From: an uncultured Myxococcales bacterium
Lineage (GTDB): Bacteria > Myxococcota_A > UBA9042
DNA length: 64,000 nt
Reading direction: 5' to 3'
Assembly (NCBI GenBank): GCA_903919145.1
Contig: CAIXGW010000081.1
Location: 1-64,000 of the forward strand
Both the position numbers and the translations under genes were made by a program. The notes beneath the pieces were generated by a model. It did not search any database, was not told the origin of the DNA, and was given only the letters and a program-made list of their open reading frames with translations. Below are positions 8,005 through 16,359 of the stretch, one piece after another. Positions within the stretch are counted from its first letter, which is position 1, and every line of letters starts with the position of its first letter.

Positions 8005-10785
8005 ATGGTGAATTCTAGAGGCGGGCTGCGGGCCCGCGGCGTTCAGGCGTGTCGCGCGATGGGTTGGCAGGCTGGGCTACTGGCTTTGGTCTTGCTATCC
8101 GCCGCAGGGTGCGAAGAAGAAGCCGACCCCAAGGCCGCGGCCACCCAGGCCGACGCCGCCAATGGCGCCGACAGCGCCGGCCCAGACAGCAGCGCTGCAG
8201 ACTCGCTTGGGCCAGATACCAGCGCGGCTGACACTGGCGGAGTCGATACTGGCGGAGGCGACACTGCCGGGGCCGACGGCGCCGGGGCCGATGGGGCGCA
8301 GCCAGACGCCGCCGCAGGCGACGGGGCCGCCGGCCAAGACGCCAGCGGTGACGCGGCGCTGCCGTGCACGCCAACCCCAGAAGTCTGCAACGGCAGCGAT
8401 GACGACTGCGACGGAGCCACCGACGAGGCCGCCGGCCCGGCCACCAACCTGTGCGACGACGCCAACGCTTGTACCACCGATTCTTGCCAAGGCAGCGCAG
8501 GCTGCAAACACGCGGCCCTCAGCGACGGCAGCACCTGCAACGCGCCCGGCACCGCGGTGTGCACCGCCGGCAGCTGCGCCTGCAAGCCCGGCCTTGGCGG
8601 CACAGTGGCCGAGTGTTCAGACATCGACGAGTGCGCCCTGGCCAACGGCGGCTGCAGCAGCAACGCCAGCTGCACCAACCAGGTCGGCGCCCCGCCCAGC
8701 TGCGCCTGCCTGCCGGGCTTTGCGGGCGATGGCAAAAGCTGCAGCGACATCGACGAGTGCGCGGTAGGCATGGCCAATTGCTCGACCCAGGCTGCTTGCA
8801 GCAACACCCTGGGATCGTTCAGCTGTCTATGCAAAGATGGCTACCTGGGAGACGGCAAGACCTGCACCGACGTAAACGAGTGCGCCACGGCCAACGGCGG
8901 CTGCAGCAGCGTGGCCAGCTGTGCCAACCAGCCCGGCGGTCCGGCCTTGTGCTCCTGCCCCAGCGGCTACAAGGGCGACGGCAAGACCTGCACCGACATC
9001 GACGAATGTGCCACGGCCAACGGCGGTTGCCACGCCAGCGCGGTCTGCGCCAACCAGCTGGGCGCCGACCCCACCTGCACCTGCGGCGCCGGCCTGGAAG
9101 GCAATGGCAAAAACTGTGTCGATATCGACGAGTGCGCCACGGCCAACGGCGGCTGCAGCGCCAATGCCCTGTGCAGCAACCAGGTCGGCGCGCCCGCCAA
9201 TTGCCAGTGCAAGGCTGGCTTCAGCGGTGACGGCAAGACCTGCAGCGACATAGACGAATGTGCTGCTGGCACGGCCGGTTGCGCCACCCAGGCCACCTGC
9301 TCTAACTTGCCCGGCAGCGCGGTGTGCGTATGCAAAGACGGCTTTGGCGGCGACGGCAAGACCTGCAAAGCCACAGTTTCCTGTGCAGAGAGCAACGGCG
9401 GCTGTGCGGCAGAGGCCACCTGCACCCAGCCCAGCGGCGGCCTGCCAGAATGTGCTTGCAAGGCGGGCTTCTCTGGCAACGGCAAGCTCTGCCTGGACAT
9501 CGACGAGTGCAGCGCCGGGACGGCCGGCTGCGCAGCCGACGCCATCTGCAGCAATTCCTCTGGATCGGCCAGCTGTTCTTGCAAGCCGGGCTTTAGCGGC
9601 GACGGCAATACCTGCACCGACATCGACGAGTGCGCCACCGGCAAGGCGGGCTGCAGCAGCGACGCAACCTGCAGCAATTCGGCGGGTTCTTTTGCCTGTG
9701 CGTGCAAGCCCGGCTTTGCCGGCGATGGCAAGACCTGCACCGACATCAACGAGTGCACCACCGGCAAAGCGGGCTGCAGCAGCGAGGCGACCTGCAGCAA
9801 CTCCGCCGGTTCCTTCACCTGCACCTGCAATTCGGGCTATACGGGCAACGGCAAGTCCTGCACCGACGTGGACGAATGTGCCACCAACAACGGCGGTTGC
9901 GCCAAAGACGCCGCGTGCCTCAACCAGCCGGGCGCCAGCGCCAAGTGCGAGTGCAAGGCCGGCTTCAGCGGCGACGGCAAGGCCTGCACCGACATCGACG
10001 AGTGCGCCGCGGGCAGCGCCGGTTGCAGCGCCTTGGCCGCTTGCAGCAACTCCGCAGGATCGTTTACCTGCACCTGCAAGTCGGGCTACCAGGGAGACGG
10101 CAAGACCTGCAGCGACATCGACGAGTGCGCCGGCGGCAGCAGCGGCTGTGCCATCAACGCGGCCTGCTCCAACAGCCCGGGAGCGTTCAGCTGCACCTGC
10201 AAGTCCGGCTTCAGCGGCGACGGCAAGACCTGCAGCGATATTGACGAATGCTCAGCCGGCTCAGCTGGTTGTGCTACCCAGGCGACCTGCAGCAACGTGC
10301 CCGGCAGCTTTCAGTGCGCCTGCAAAGGTGGCTACAGCGGCGATGGCAAGACCTGCAGCGACATCGACGAATGCGCAGCCGGAACCGCTGGTTGTTCCAG
10401 CAAGGCGACCTGCGCCAATAGCTCTGGCGGCTTCAGCTGCACCTGCAAAGAGGGCTATAGCGGCGACGGCAAGGCCTGCAAGCTGCTGCTGACCGAGTTT
10501 GAGCCCATCTACACCAAGGTGTTTGTCGGCAACGGCTGTAGCGGCTGCCACGGCATGTTCGGCAGCGCAGAGGGCGCCTACAACTGGTTGACCACGGCCC
10601 AGATTTGCGGAGGCAGCGCCGTGGTCGCCGGCTCGACGGGCAGCTCGCGGATCCTCAACAAGGCCGTAGCGTCGTTTCCCTTTGGCAGCTGTGGCGGCGG
10701 CAAGATGCCCGCGGGATCTGGCGGATTGACAGGCGACTCGGCGACGGCCCTGCAGAACTGGATTGGCGGCGGGGCCAAGCCCTAA
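8005..10785 (+). CDS. EGF-repeat lipoprotein with C-terminal cytochrome c-like domain
   Basis: The product has 926 aa. A lipoprotein signal ends in LLSAAGC, followed by an Ala/Asp/Gly-rich linker and one MopE-like motif (CNGSDDDCDGATDE). Next come about fifteen consecutive EGF-like modules, most opening with DIDEC, DVNEC or DVDEC and closing with GDGKTC, the calcium-binding EGF signature. The last 100 residues differ: GCSGCHGMFG near residue 845 is a CxxCH haem-c motif, followed by AYNWL, GSCGGGKMPAGSGGL and a closing W-x-x-x-GA segment, the pattern of short cytochrome c domains found in secreted proteins of Planctomycetes and delta-proteobacteria. The Met in KMP may be the distal ligand. I chose the ATG at 8005; a TTG at 7984 and an ATG at 8059 are alternatives. 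Confidence 0.85.
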   Translation: MVNSRGGLRARGVQACRAMGWQAGLLALVLLSAAGCEEEADPKAAATQADAANGADSAGPDSSAADSLGPDTSAADTGGVDTGGGDTAGADGAGADGAQPDAAAGDGAAGQDASGDAALPCTPTPEVCNGSDDDCDGATDEAAGPATNLCDDANACTTDSCQGSAGCKHAALSDGSTCNAPGTAVCTAGSCACKPGLGGTVAECSDIDECALANGGCSSNASCTNQVGAPPSCACLPGFAGDGKSCSDIDECAVGMANCSTQAACSNTLGSFSCLCKDGYLGDGKTCTDVNECATANGGCSSVASCANQPGGPALCSCPSGYKGDGKTCTDIDECATANGGCHASAVCANQLGADPTCTCGAGLEGNGKNCVDIDECATANGGCSANALCSNQVGAPANCQCKAGFSGDGKTCSDIDECAAGTAGCATQATCSNLPGSAVCVCKDGFGGDGKTCKATVSCAESNGGCAAEATCTQPSGGLPECACKAGFSGNGKLCLDIDECSAGTAGCAADAICSNSSGSASCSCKPGFSGDGNTCTDIDECATGKAGCSSDATCSNSAGSFACACKPGFAGDGKTCTDINECTTGKAGCSSEATCSNSAGSFTCTCNSGYTGNGKSCTDVDECATNNGGCAKDAACLNQPGASAKCECKAGFSGDGKACTDIDECAAGSAGCSALAACSNSAGSFTCTCKSGYQGDGKTCSDIDECAGGSSGCAINAACSNSPGAFSCTCKSGFSGDGKTCSDIDECSAGSAGCATQATCSNVPGSFQCACKGGYSGDGKTCSDIDECAAGTAGCSSKATCANSSGGFSCTCKEGYSGDGKACKLLLTEFEPIYTKVFVGNGCSGCHGMFGSAEGAYNWLTTAQICGGSAVVAGSTGSSRILNKAVASFPFGSCGGGKMPAGSGGLTGDSATALQNWIGGGAKP

Positions 10786-10807
10786 AACCGCAACGGGATC
10801 GCCGTGA

Positions 10808-11272
10808 TCAGGGGGCCATCTGCACCCGGATGCCCGACCACTCGCCGCCATCGCTGTCAGACTCTTCGCTGCCGTAGGTGCCAGAGAACTTGCTGCCATC
10901 GGCCGCCATGACCAGGATGCCGCGGCCCTTGGCGCTGGCCTTTTGCTCAATCCACTTGAGTATCAGCTGGTTGCCCTTGGGCTGACCGACGATGAGGCCT
11001 ACGCGCTCCTGCCCGTCTGACTCGTAGCGGAAGGCGCCGCGGACCACGCCCTGCTGCAGCTGCAGGTCCAGCTGGCCCCAGTTGGTGCGCCAGCGGCCGG
11101 TCCAAAGGGCAGAGGTGTCGGTGTCAGAGGGCGGCACCGGGTCCACATGCAGCCCGGTGACGTCCGTCACTTGCGGAGCCGCGCAGCCGCTGAGGGTCAA
11201 AGCGGCGCAGCCGGCAGCTGCGGCGACCCAAAAGCTGAGCCTTTTGAGTACAGTGTTGGCACGTGCGGTCAT
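10808..11272 (-). CDS. Small lipoprotein at the end of the double ABC cassette
   Basis: The product has 154 aa, starting at an ATG preceded by AAGGAGA. The signal peptide ends in the lipobox TLSGCAA. The mature part contains WTGRWRTNWGQLDLQLQ and GAFRYESDGQERVGLI, then a Gly/Ser/Asp-rich segment; such alternation suggests a small beta-barrel or lipocalin-like fold that senses or binds a ligand, though I do not recognise the family. It lies 23 bases downstream of the second ABC permease gene in the same orientation, so it is probably the last gene of the operon. Its stop is only 22 bases from the convergent EGF-repeat gene. Confidence 0.75.
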   Translation of the reverse strand: MTARANTVLKRLSFWVAAAAGCAALTLSGCAAPQVTDVTGLHVDPVPPSDTDTSALWTGRWRTNWGQLDLQLQQGVVRGAFRYESDGQERVGLIVGQPKGNQLILKWIEQKASAKGRGILVMAADGSKFSGTYGSEESDSDGGEWSGIRVQMAP

Positions 11273-11295
11273 CCGGGTCTCCTTGCACTCGTGCG

Positions 11296-12138
11296 TCACG
11301 CCGGCGGATCGCCGCGCAGGCGCCAAGCCGCCGCCGCGACCCCCAGCGCACCGACCATCAGCAACCCCGCCAGCGCCCCGGGGACCTGCCCCGCGGTGTT
11401 GGCGGCCACCATGTCGCGGCCGGGCAAAGTCTGGGCCAGAATCGCCAGGTAGTGAGAGGGCGACAGCCTGCCCGCCGCCTCGGCGTAGGGGGCCAGCACC
11501 AGGTCGATGCCAACCAGCCAGCCCAGCCCGACCGCCGTGCCCGCGGCAAACCAGCTGCCAAAGCCCAGAAAGACACCGGTGTAGGCAAACGCGCCGGCCC
11601 ACGCCGCCGTCACTGCCCGCGCCACGTAGGCCAGGTCCGGGCTGAACGGCGTGCCCAGCAGGGCCGCCAAGGTGCCCAGCGCCATGCCAGTGCCCAGCAC
11701 GCCGACCACCGCCGTCACCGCCAGGCACCGGCCGATGGGCACGGCCAGGGTGGCCCGCGGTCGCAGCAGCACCAGCGGCAGCACGCCGCCTTCGGCATCC
11801 TCGCGGATGGCAGCCACGCCCAGGCCAAGGGCACACAACGCCAGGGCGCGCAGCGTAAAGTACTGAAAGAACCGACCAATGACGCTGGTGTCGTCCAGCG
11901 CCAGCCTGGCCAGGCCTGCCGACGCCACAATCGGCAGTGCCATCAGCAGCAGGTAGGGCCACAGGCGCCGCAGGGTCAGCAGCCTGCGCAAGTGTACAGA
12001 CGCGTGGAGCATGACCGCGCGCAGCAGCGACATCGGCCGCGGCCACGTGACCTCGGTGTAGCTCCAGCTGCCCTGGGGCGCGCCATCGGCGTCGGCGTGG
12101 GTGGGGCGGCCTTGCCTCATGGGTCCTCCAGAGCTCAT
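11296..12138 (-). CDS. ABC transporter permease (second pair)
   Basis: The 280-aa product has about six hydrophobic segments starting near residue 55 (for example PYLLLMALPIVASAGLA and VGLGWLVGIDLVLAPY) and resembles ABC-2-type permeases of NosY/GldF character. Its ATG lies inside the stop of the upstream ATPase gene (overlap at 12135-12138), so the two are translationally coupled and form a transporter unit. A second Met six codons downstream is also possible. The substrate is unknown. The operon contains two ATPase-permease pairs and a lipoprotein, which fits a heteromeric exporter or a membrane-remodelling complex better than an importer, because no soluble binding protein is present. Confidence 0.8.
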   Translation of the reverse strand: MSSGGPMRQGRPTHADADGAPQGSWSYTEVTWPRPMSLLRAVMLHASVHLRRLLTLRRLWPYLLLMALPIVASAGLARLALDDTSVIGRFFQYFTLRALALCALGLGVAAIREDAEGGVLPLVLLRPRATLAVPIGRCLAVTAVVGVLGTGMALGTLAALLGTPFSPDLAYVARAVTAAWAGAFAYTGVFLGFGSWFAAGTAVGLGWLVGIDLVLAPYAEAAGRLSPSHYLAILAQTLPGRDMVAANTAGQVPGALAGLLMVGALGVAAAAWRLRGDPPA

Positions 12139-13184
12139 CGGACCTCTTGGGCCAGGGCGGCAAACAGGCTGACCAGGTCGTCGCCCTGGGTGGTCACCTC
12201 GCGGACCTCCAGCCCGGTGGCCAGCACCGCCTGGGGCAGGGCGCGGCACAGCGCGTCGACATCAGAGGCCTGCAGCATCAGCGCATCCGGCTCGATGGTG
12301 ATGCGGGTGATGGGGGCCCGCGCCAGCAATTCTCTAGCCATCAAGCGCGGGTCTTGGCAGTGGACCTTCAGCACGGCTGACTGGTTGTGCAGCAGGTCGC
12401 GGATGTCCTGCTGCTGCCCCGCGGCCACCAGCCGGCCCTTGAACAGCAACACCAGCCAAGAGGCCAGCGCTTCTACCTCTTCCAGGATGTGGGAAGACAC
12501 GATGACGCAAGAGCCCGCCAGGGCCGCTTCGTGCAGCAGCGCCGCCACTTCGCGTCGCCACACCGGGTCCAGAGCGTTGAGTGGCTCGTCCAACAGCAGC
12601 AGCGAAGCGGGCAGGGCAAAGGCCTGGGCCAGCTTGACGCGCTGGCGCTGACCGCGCGAGAGTTTTTCCAGCGATTCATCGCGCTTGGCGTGAAGGCCCA
12701 GGCGGTCAAGCATCTGGCCGGCGCGCTGCTCTGCCATCAGGCGCGTGCAGCCAGAAAGCTGCAGCATCCCGGTGATCCACTGCAGGGGCGACTCGCGGCG
12801 CGGCAGCTGGTCGCCGTCGGTAGACAGGGCAATGCGGTTGTCCAGACTTGGGTGGCGGCGCGGCAGATCGCCCATCCAGGTCACTTTGCCGCTGGTGGGC
12901 GCACTCAAGCCCGCAGCAAGATTGAGCAAGGTGGTTTTGCCGGCGCCATTGGGCCCCAGCAGGCCCACTACGCCGGGCTGCAGCTGCAGCGTGACATCCA
13001 GCAGCGCGATGCGCGAGCCAAACTGCCTGGTGACCCGCTCAAAGGCGACCACTGGCGCGCCGTTGGCCGGGCGAATCTGCAGCCCTGAATTGGCCTGGCC
13101 GGCCCGTTGCTGGTCTGAAAATGGCTGGCTTGACAATGGGTTGTGGGAGGGTCCCCCCTCCGCGCGGGCTCCAGAGCTGTTCAT
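12135..13184 (-). CDS. ABC transporter ATP-binding protein (second pair)
   Basis: The product has 349 aa with all ABC ATPase motifs: Walker A GPNGAGKTT, signature LSRGQRQR, Walker B LLLLDEP followed by LNALDP, and a switch His in SSHILEEVE. The domain spans about residues 45-255. The N-terminal 40 residues are polar and not part of it. The C-terminal ~90 residues hold an accessory domain, as in the CcmA/NatA-type exporter ATPases. The ATG overlaps the stop codon of the preceding permease gene (TGATG at 13182-13186). The following permease overlaps its stop, so it is most likely the energy-coupling partner of that permease. The substrate is not deducible. Confidence 0.88.
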   Translation of the reverse strand: MNSSGARAEGGPSHNPLSSQPFSDQQRAGQANSGLQIRPANGAPVVAFERVTRQFGSRIALLDVTLQLQPGVVGLLGPNGAGKTTLLNLAAGLSAPTSGKVTWMGDLPRRHPSLDNRIALSTDGDQLPRRESPLQWITGMLQLSGCTRLMAEQRAGQMLDRLGLHAKRDESLEKLSRGQRQRVKLAQAFALPASLLLLDEPLNALDPVWRREVAALLHEAALAGSCVIVSSHILEEVEALASWLVLLFKGRLVAAGQQQDIRDLLHNQSAVLKVHCQDPRLMARELLARAPITRITIEPDALMLQASDVDALCRALPQAVLATGLEVREVTTQGDDLVSLFAALAQEVR

Positions 13185-14143
13185 CAGGCCCGCCCTTTGC
13201 CCAGGGGCGGATTGGCCAGGAACCGCTGCAGCACCCACCAAGACAGCCCGCTCAGCAGCAACCACACCAACATGCCACCGGCGGCGGTCTGCAGGGCTGC
13301 GGCGGGGGGCTGCCCCGGTTCCATGGGCCACGCCGGCAAGGTCCACAGGCCGCGCAGCGCCTGATGCAGGTCCAGAGCCCGGGCCACCGTGTCGCGGCCC
13401 CAGGCGGCCTGCAGGACCCAAGACGCGGCAATGCTGCCCAACACGCCACCGCCAAAAGCCAGCGGCGCAGCAGAGGGATTGCGCACCAGCACCCCCGCCG
13501 CCAGGGCGCTGAGCGCCGTGGCCATCGACATCAAGGCCGAGCCGACCACAGCCGCCACAGCCAGCGCCGGCCACCACAGGTTGCCCAGCCACCCTTGCCA
13601 GGGCGACCCGCCGGGCGTCAGACCGAACTGCGACGCCAACACCGCTATCAGCAACAGCGAAGGCAGCGCCATCAGCGCCCAGTTGCTAAGGAAGACCGCG
13701 GCGAGCCGGGCAAACAGGTAGTGAGCCGGCAGCACTGGTCGCGAAAAGTACAGCAGCAAGGCGCCCTGGTGGGCATCGCGGGCGATCTGCGGGGCCACAT
13801 GGCTGGCCACACGCTGCAGCAAAAAAGCACAGTTGAACGCGTAGACCCAGCCCAGCAGCTCCAGGGCGGTGGTCGCCTGCTGGTCTTTGGGCAGGGCGAA
13901 GATCTCAAGCTGGGTGCGCGCTATCACAATGGCCGCACACACCAGCGGCGGCAGCGCAAACATCGCCACCGTCAGCTTGGCGCGGGTGGTCTGGTACAGC
14001 TCGGCGACAAAGACCCGGACCAGGCTCTGCAGCCGCGCTGCCACGGGCACAGTGGTGCCGGCAAACCGCGCGTAGCCGCCGGGCTCAAAAACCACCTTGG
14101 CGGCGGCCGGTTGGCTGGGAGGCTGGACCATGGCTTCCCTCAC
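13184..14143 (-). CDS. ABC transporter permease (first pair)
   Basis: The 319-aa product has six or so membrane segments, the first near residues 60-80 (TVAMFALPPLVCAAIVIA) and the last near the C-terminus (LVWLLLSGLSWWVLQRFL). It resembles ABC-2-type permeases. A segment GALLLYFSRPV after the second helix matches the cytoplasmic loop typical of this family. The GTG start overlaps the upstream ATPase stop (GTGA at 14140-14143) and has a G-rich ribosome-binding site; an ATG at 14131 would give four residues less. The tight overlaps on both sides show a single transcript of ATPase, permease, ATPase, permease. Confidence 0.8.
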   Translation of the reverse strand: MREAMVQPPSQPAAAKVVFEPGGYARFAGTTVPVAARLQSLVRVFVAELYQTTRAKLTVAMFALPPLVCAAIVIARTQLEIFALPKDQQATTALELLGWVYAFNCAFLLQRVASHVAPQIARDAHQGALLLYFSRPVLPAHYLFARLAAVFLSNWALMALPSLLLIAVLASQFGLTPGGSPWQGWLGNLWWPALAVAAVVGSALMSMATALSALAAGVLVRNPSAAPLAFGGGVLGSIAASWVLQAAWGRDTVARALDLHQALRGLWTLPAWPMEPGQPPAAALQTAAGGMLVWLLLSGLSWWVLQRFLANPPLGKGRA

Positions 14144-15165
14144 GCGGCCCCCTGCTGCTTGGCCGCACCGGGGCGCTGGGCCGAGTCCAGCCGGCGCAGC
14201 GGATCGTCAATCCGCAGGTGGCGGACAAAGGCTGTGGCCATGTCTTCTTCCAGCGGCCCAAAGCGCCGGACGCCAACGCCGACCTCCGCGCACAGGCGCC
14301 AGATCTCCGCCACGGCGGTTTCCGGAGCCGTGATAAGCACATCGCGGCCATCTACCTCAGCGTGCATCCCCAAGGCTTGGCAGGCCGTCTGCAGCAGCGC
14401 CGCCTCGCCCACCACGCGGACCCGCCAGCGCGAGCCGGCGTCGGCGCGAAAGCCGTGCAGCGACCCGGCGTAGCCGACCTGGCCCTTGGACAACAGCACC
14501 ACGTGGTCGCAAACCGCCTCAATATCGGGCAGCACGTGGGTCGACAGCAGGACCGCCACGCCCTGCCTGGCGATTTCGCGGATGAGCTCCAGCATCTGGC
14601 CGCGGCCCTCTGGGTCCAGACCGGCCGTGGGCTCGTCAAGAATCAGCAGCTCGGGACCGTGGACCACCGCCATGGCCAAGCGCAGCCGCTGGCGCATGCC
14701 CAGAGAGAAGCCGCCCGCCATCCGGTAGCGCGCGTCGGCCAGTCCGCACAGGTCCAGGGCCTGATGGGCCCGGCTGCGGGCGTCGACGGCCGACAAGCCG
14801 CTCAGCTGGGCAGCGTGCACCACCTGGGCGTAGCCGTGCATGTTGGGAAAAAGACTATCATCTTCTGGCATGTAGCCGATGCGGGCCAGCACCTCTAGCG
14901 AGCTCTCTGGCATGGGCCGCCCCAGCACTTCTACGCTGCCCTGGTCCGGCGTTTCCAGGCCCAGCATCAGGCGGAATAGCGTGGACTTGCCCGCGCCATT
15001 GGGACCCAGCAGGCCCACGGCACCGCGCGGCAGCTCCAGGTCGATGTGGTTGAGGGCCTGCACGTCGGCAAAACGCTTGGAAACGCCAGAAAGGCGCGCC
15101 GCTACACCCGCCGAACCAGCCGGCGATGCCTGCGAGAATCCGGGAGGTGGCGGGGGAGGCTGCAT
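14140..15165 (-). CDS. ABC transporter ATP-binding protein (first pair)
   Basis: The product has 341 aa. Motifs are Walker A GPNGAGKST, the signature-like FSLGMRQRLRL, Walker B LLILDEPTAGLDP and the switch His in STHVLPDIE. After the ATPase core (about residues 25-235) a C-terminal domain of about 100 aa follows, as in NatA/BcrA-type exporter ATPases. The start begins with a Pro run (MQPPPPPP), so a short disordered N-terminus precedes the domain. It is the first gene of the five-gene minus-strand cassette, and its promoter must lie in the 484-base gap upstream. Confidence 0.88.
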   Translation of the reverse strand: MQPPPPPPGFSQASPAGSAGVAARLSGVSKRFADVQALNHIDLELPRGAVGLLGPNGAGKSTLFRLMLGLETPDQGSVEVLGRPMPESSLEVLARIGYMPEDDSLFPNMHGYAQVVHAAQLSGLSAVDARSRAHQALDLCGLADARYRMAGGFSLGMRQRLRLAMAVVHGPELLILDEPTAGLDPEGRGQMLELIREIARQGVAVLLSTHVLPDIEAVCDHVVLLSKGQVGYAGSLHGFRADAGSRWRVRVVGEAALLQTACQALGMHAEVDGRDVLITAPETAVAEIWRLCAEVGVGVRRFGPLEEDMATAFVRHLRIDDPLRRLDSAQRPGAAKQQGAA

Positions 15166-15649
15166 CGGTCGCAGCGTGCCACTTTTTGCGGTGCGGGGCA
15201 ACGGCAGCACCCTTGGCTTCGGCCTCAGCCGCCCGACGCCCGGGGCTTGACCCAAGCGGCTTGTGGGCGCTGGCCCGTCGGCCAATTCCCCAGGGATGGT
15301 GCGGATAAGACAATGACCTGGTACCTGCCAGTCCCGCGGTCGCGGGCCCGGTGCAATAGGGATGAGGGCCCGCCAGGGGGGCGTCCGACGCCCCTTTTTG
15401 CCAGGGGCCGGGCGCCCACAGAGGGGCGTCCTGGGCCGCGCGCAAAAAGCCCCAGCCCGGTCGCCGCAGGCGAATTGCCCAACCCATGGGTGAGGTCGAG
15501 ACACAAGCGCGCGTGCGGCAGAGGCGGAAACAGGGTCATGGGTACACAGGTCGACAAGTGTGCTTGAGTGATCACGGCCCATGTGCACACAATTCGACAG
15601 GTGCGCTGGCGCGACCAACGCCCTTGGTCTCAGAACATCCAGCCCACTC
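15166..15649. other. Intergenic region upstream of the ABC cassette
   Basis: I see no gene in this 484-base gap. A 14-bp direct repeat TCGACARGTGYGCT occurs at 15551-15564 and 15594-15607, about four helical turns apart, with TGATCA and GTGCAC palindromes between. Such an arrangement could be an operator for the minus-strand ABC operon, but no -10/-35 pair could be defined. A short GC hairpin with a T run lies at 15378-15399. Confidence 0.5.
15378..15399 (+). terminator. Possible rho-independent terminator on the plus strand
   Basis: A perfect 6-bp stem GGGGCG / CGCCCC with a 5-base loop is followed by TTTTT. It has terminator form only on the plus strand, yet no plus-strand gene precedes it here, so it may end an unrecognised transcript or be chance in GC-rich DNA. 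Confidence 0.3.
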
Positions 15650-16273
15650 TCAGCGCTCCGCAAACCCCCGGCCCGCCAAAATCTCGCCCGCACAGCGCTC
15701 GACCCGCCGCTCGCGCGTGTCCGCCTGCTTGGCGCCGCCAATGTGCAGAATGTGGCTGCGCTGCCGGCCCGGGGTCAGCGCGGCAAAGGCCAGGGCCAGC
15801 TGCGGATCGGTGGCCAGGCGCTGCTCCAGCTCTGCGGGCATCGGCTCGCGCTCGGTTGGCGCAGCGAGCTTGACCCCGGCGCGCTCCAGGGCCAGCGCCT
15901 GGTCAATAAACTGGCTTGCTTGGGTGCGCCTTTCGCTGACCTCTTGGCTGGAGCGAAAGCGCAGGAAACGACCGTAGTGCGAGTTGGGGCCGGGGCTCTC
16001 TAGCTTTCCCTCTGGATCCTGCAGCCCCGCGCCTTTGAAGAACTGCAGCGCGCATGACTCCTTAAAGGAGACAATCATCGCCACGTTCTTGCCGGCCCAG
16101 GTGTAGCAGGGCGAGCCCCACTTCATCTCCTCGGTCAGGCCGGCGGCCAGCAGTAGCTCGCGCATGACCTGCAACCCCCCGGTCCAGCGGTGGACCTTGC
16201 AATCCGGGGTGCGGTAGAGGTCGCAGCGACCGCAGCCATCCTGCAGATAGGAGTCGACACTGGTTGTATTCAT
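15650..16273 (-). CDS. YdeI/DUF1801-like conserved protein
   Basis: The 207-aa product resembles the YdeI family (DUF1801 N-terminal domain plus a C-terminal segment, sometimes labelled OmpD-associated). Diagnostic stretches are EEMKWGSPCYTW and MIVSFKESCALQFFKGAGL, and the C-terminal LTPGRQRSHILHIGGAKQADTR region. An N-terminal CGRCDLYRTPDC brings three extra cysteines. Members are small cytosolic proteins of unsettled function. The ATG at 16273 is preceded upstream by an 8-bp tandem repeat. The gene stands between the ABC operon and a DUF423 gene on the same strand. Confidence 0.75.
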   Translation of the reverse strand: MNTTSVDSYLQDGCGRCDLYRTPDCKVHRWTGGLQVMRELLLAAGLTEEMKWGSPCYTWAGKNVAMIVSFKESCALQFFKGAGLQDPEGKLESPGPNSHYGRFLRFRSSQEVSERRTQASQFIDQALALERAGVKLAAPTEREPMPAELEQRLATDPQLALAFAALTPGRQRSHILHIGGAKQADTRERRVERCAGEILAGRGFAER

Positions 16274-16291
16274 GGATTGCGCTTCTTTGCG

Positions 16292-16325
16292 GGACTGAAG
16301 GACTGAAGGACTGAAGGGCTGAAGG
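16292..16325. repeat. 8-bp tandem repeat upstream of the YdeI-like gene
   Basis: Three perfect copies of GGACTGAA followed by a variant GGGCTGAA and a half-unit GGGTTG lie 19 bases upstream of the YdeI-like start, between it and the DUF423 gene. Repeats of this unit length can change copy number by slippage; here they would alter spacing upstream of the start rather than a reading frame. Confidence 0.85.
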
Positions 16326-16359
16326 GTTGTCAGGATCCAGGGCCGTGGCTGCCAGCCTG

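Noticed and set aside
8600-10500. Regular DNA repeats resembling a CRISPR array or satellite
   Set aside because: The period of about 123-129 bases follows EGF-like modules in one open reading frame; variation is at codon level and conserves Cys, Gly and Asp.
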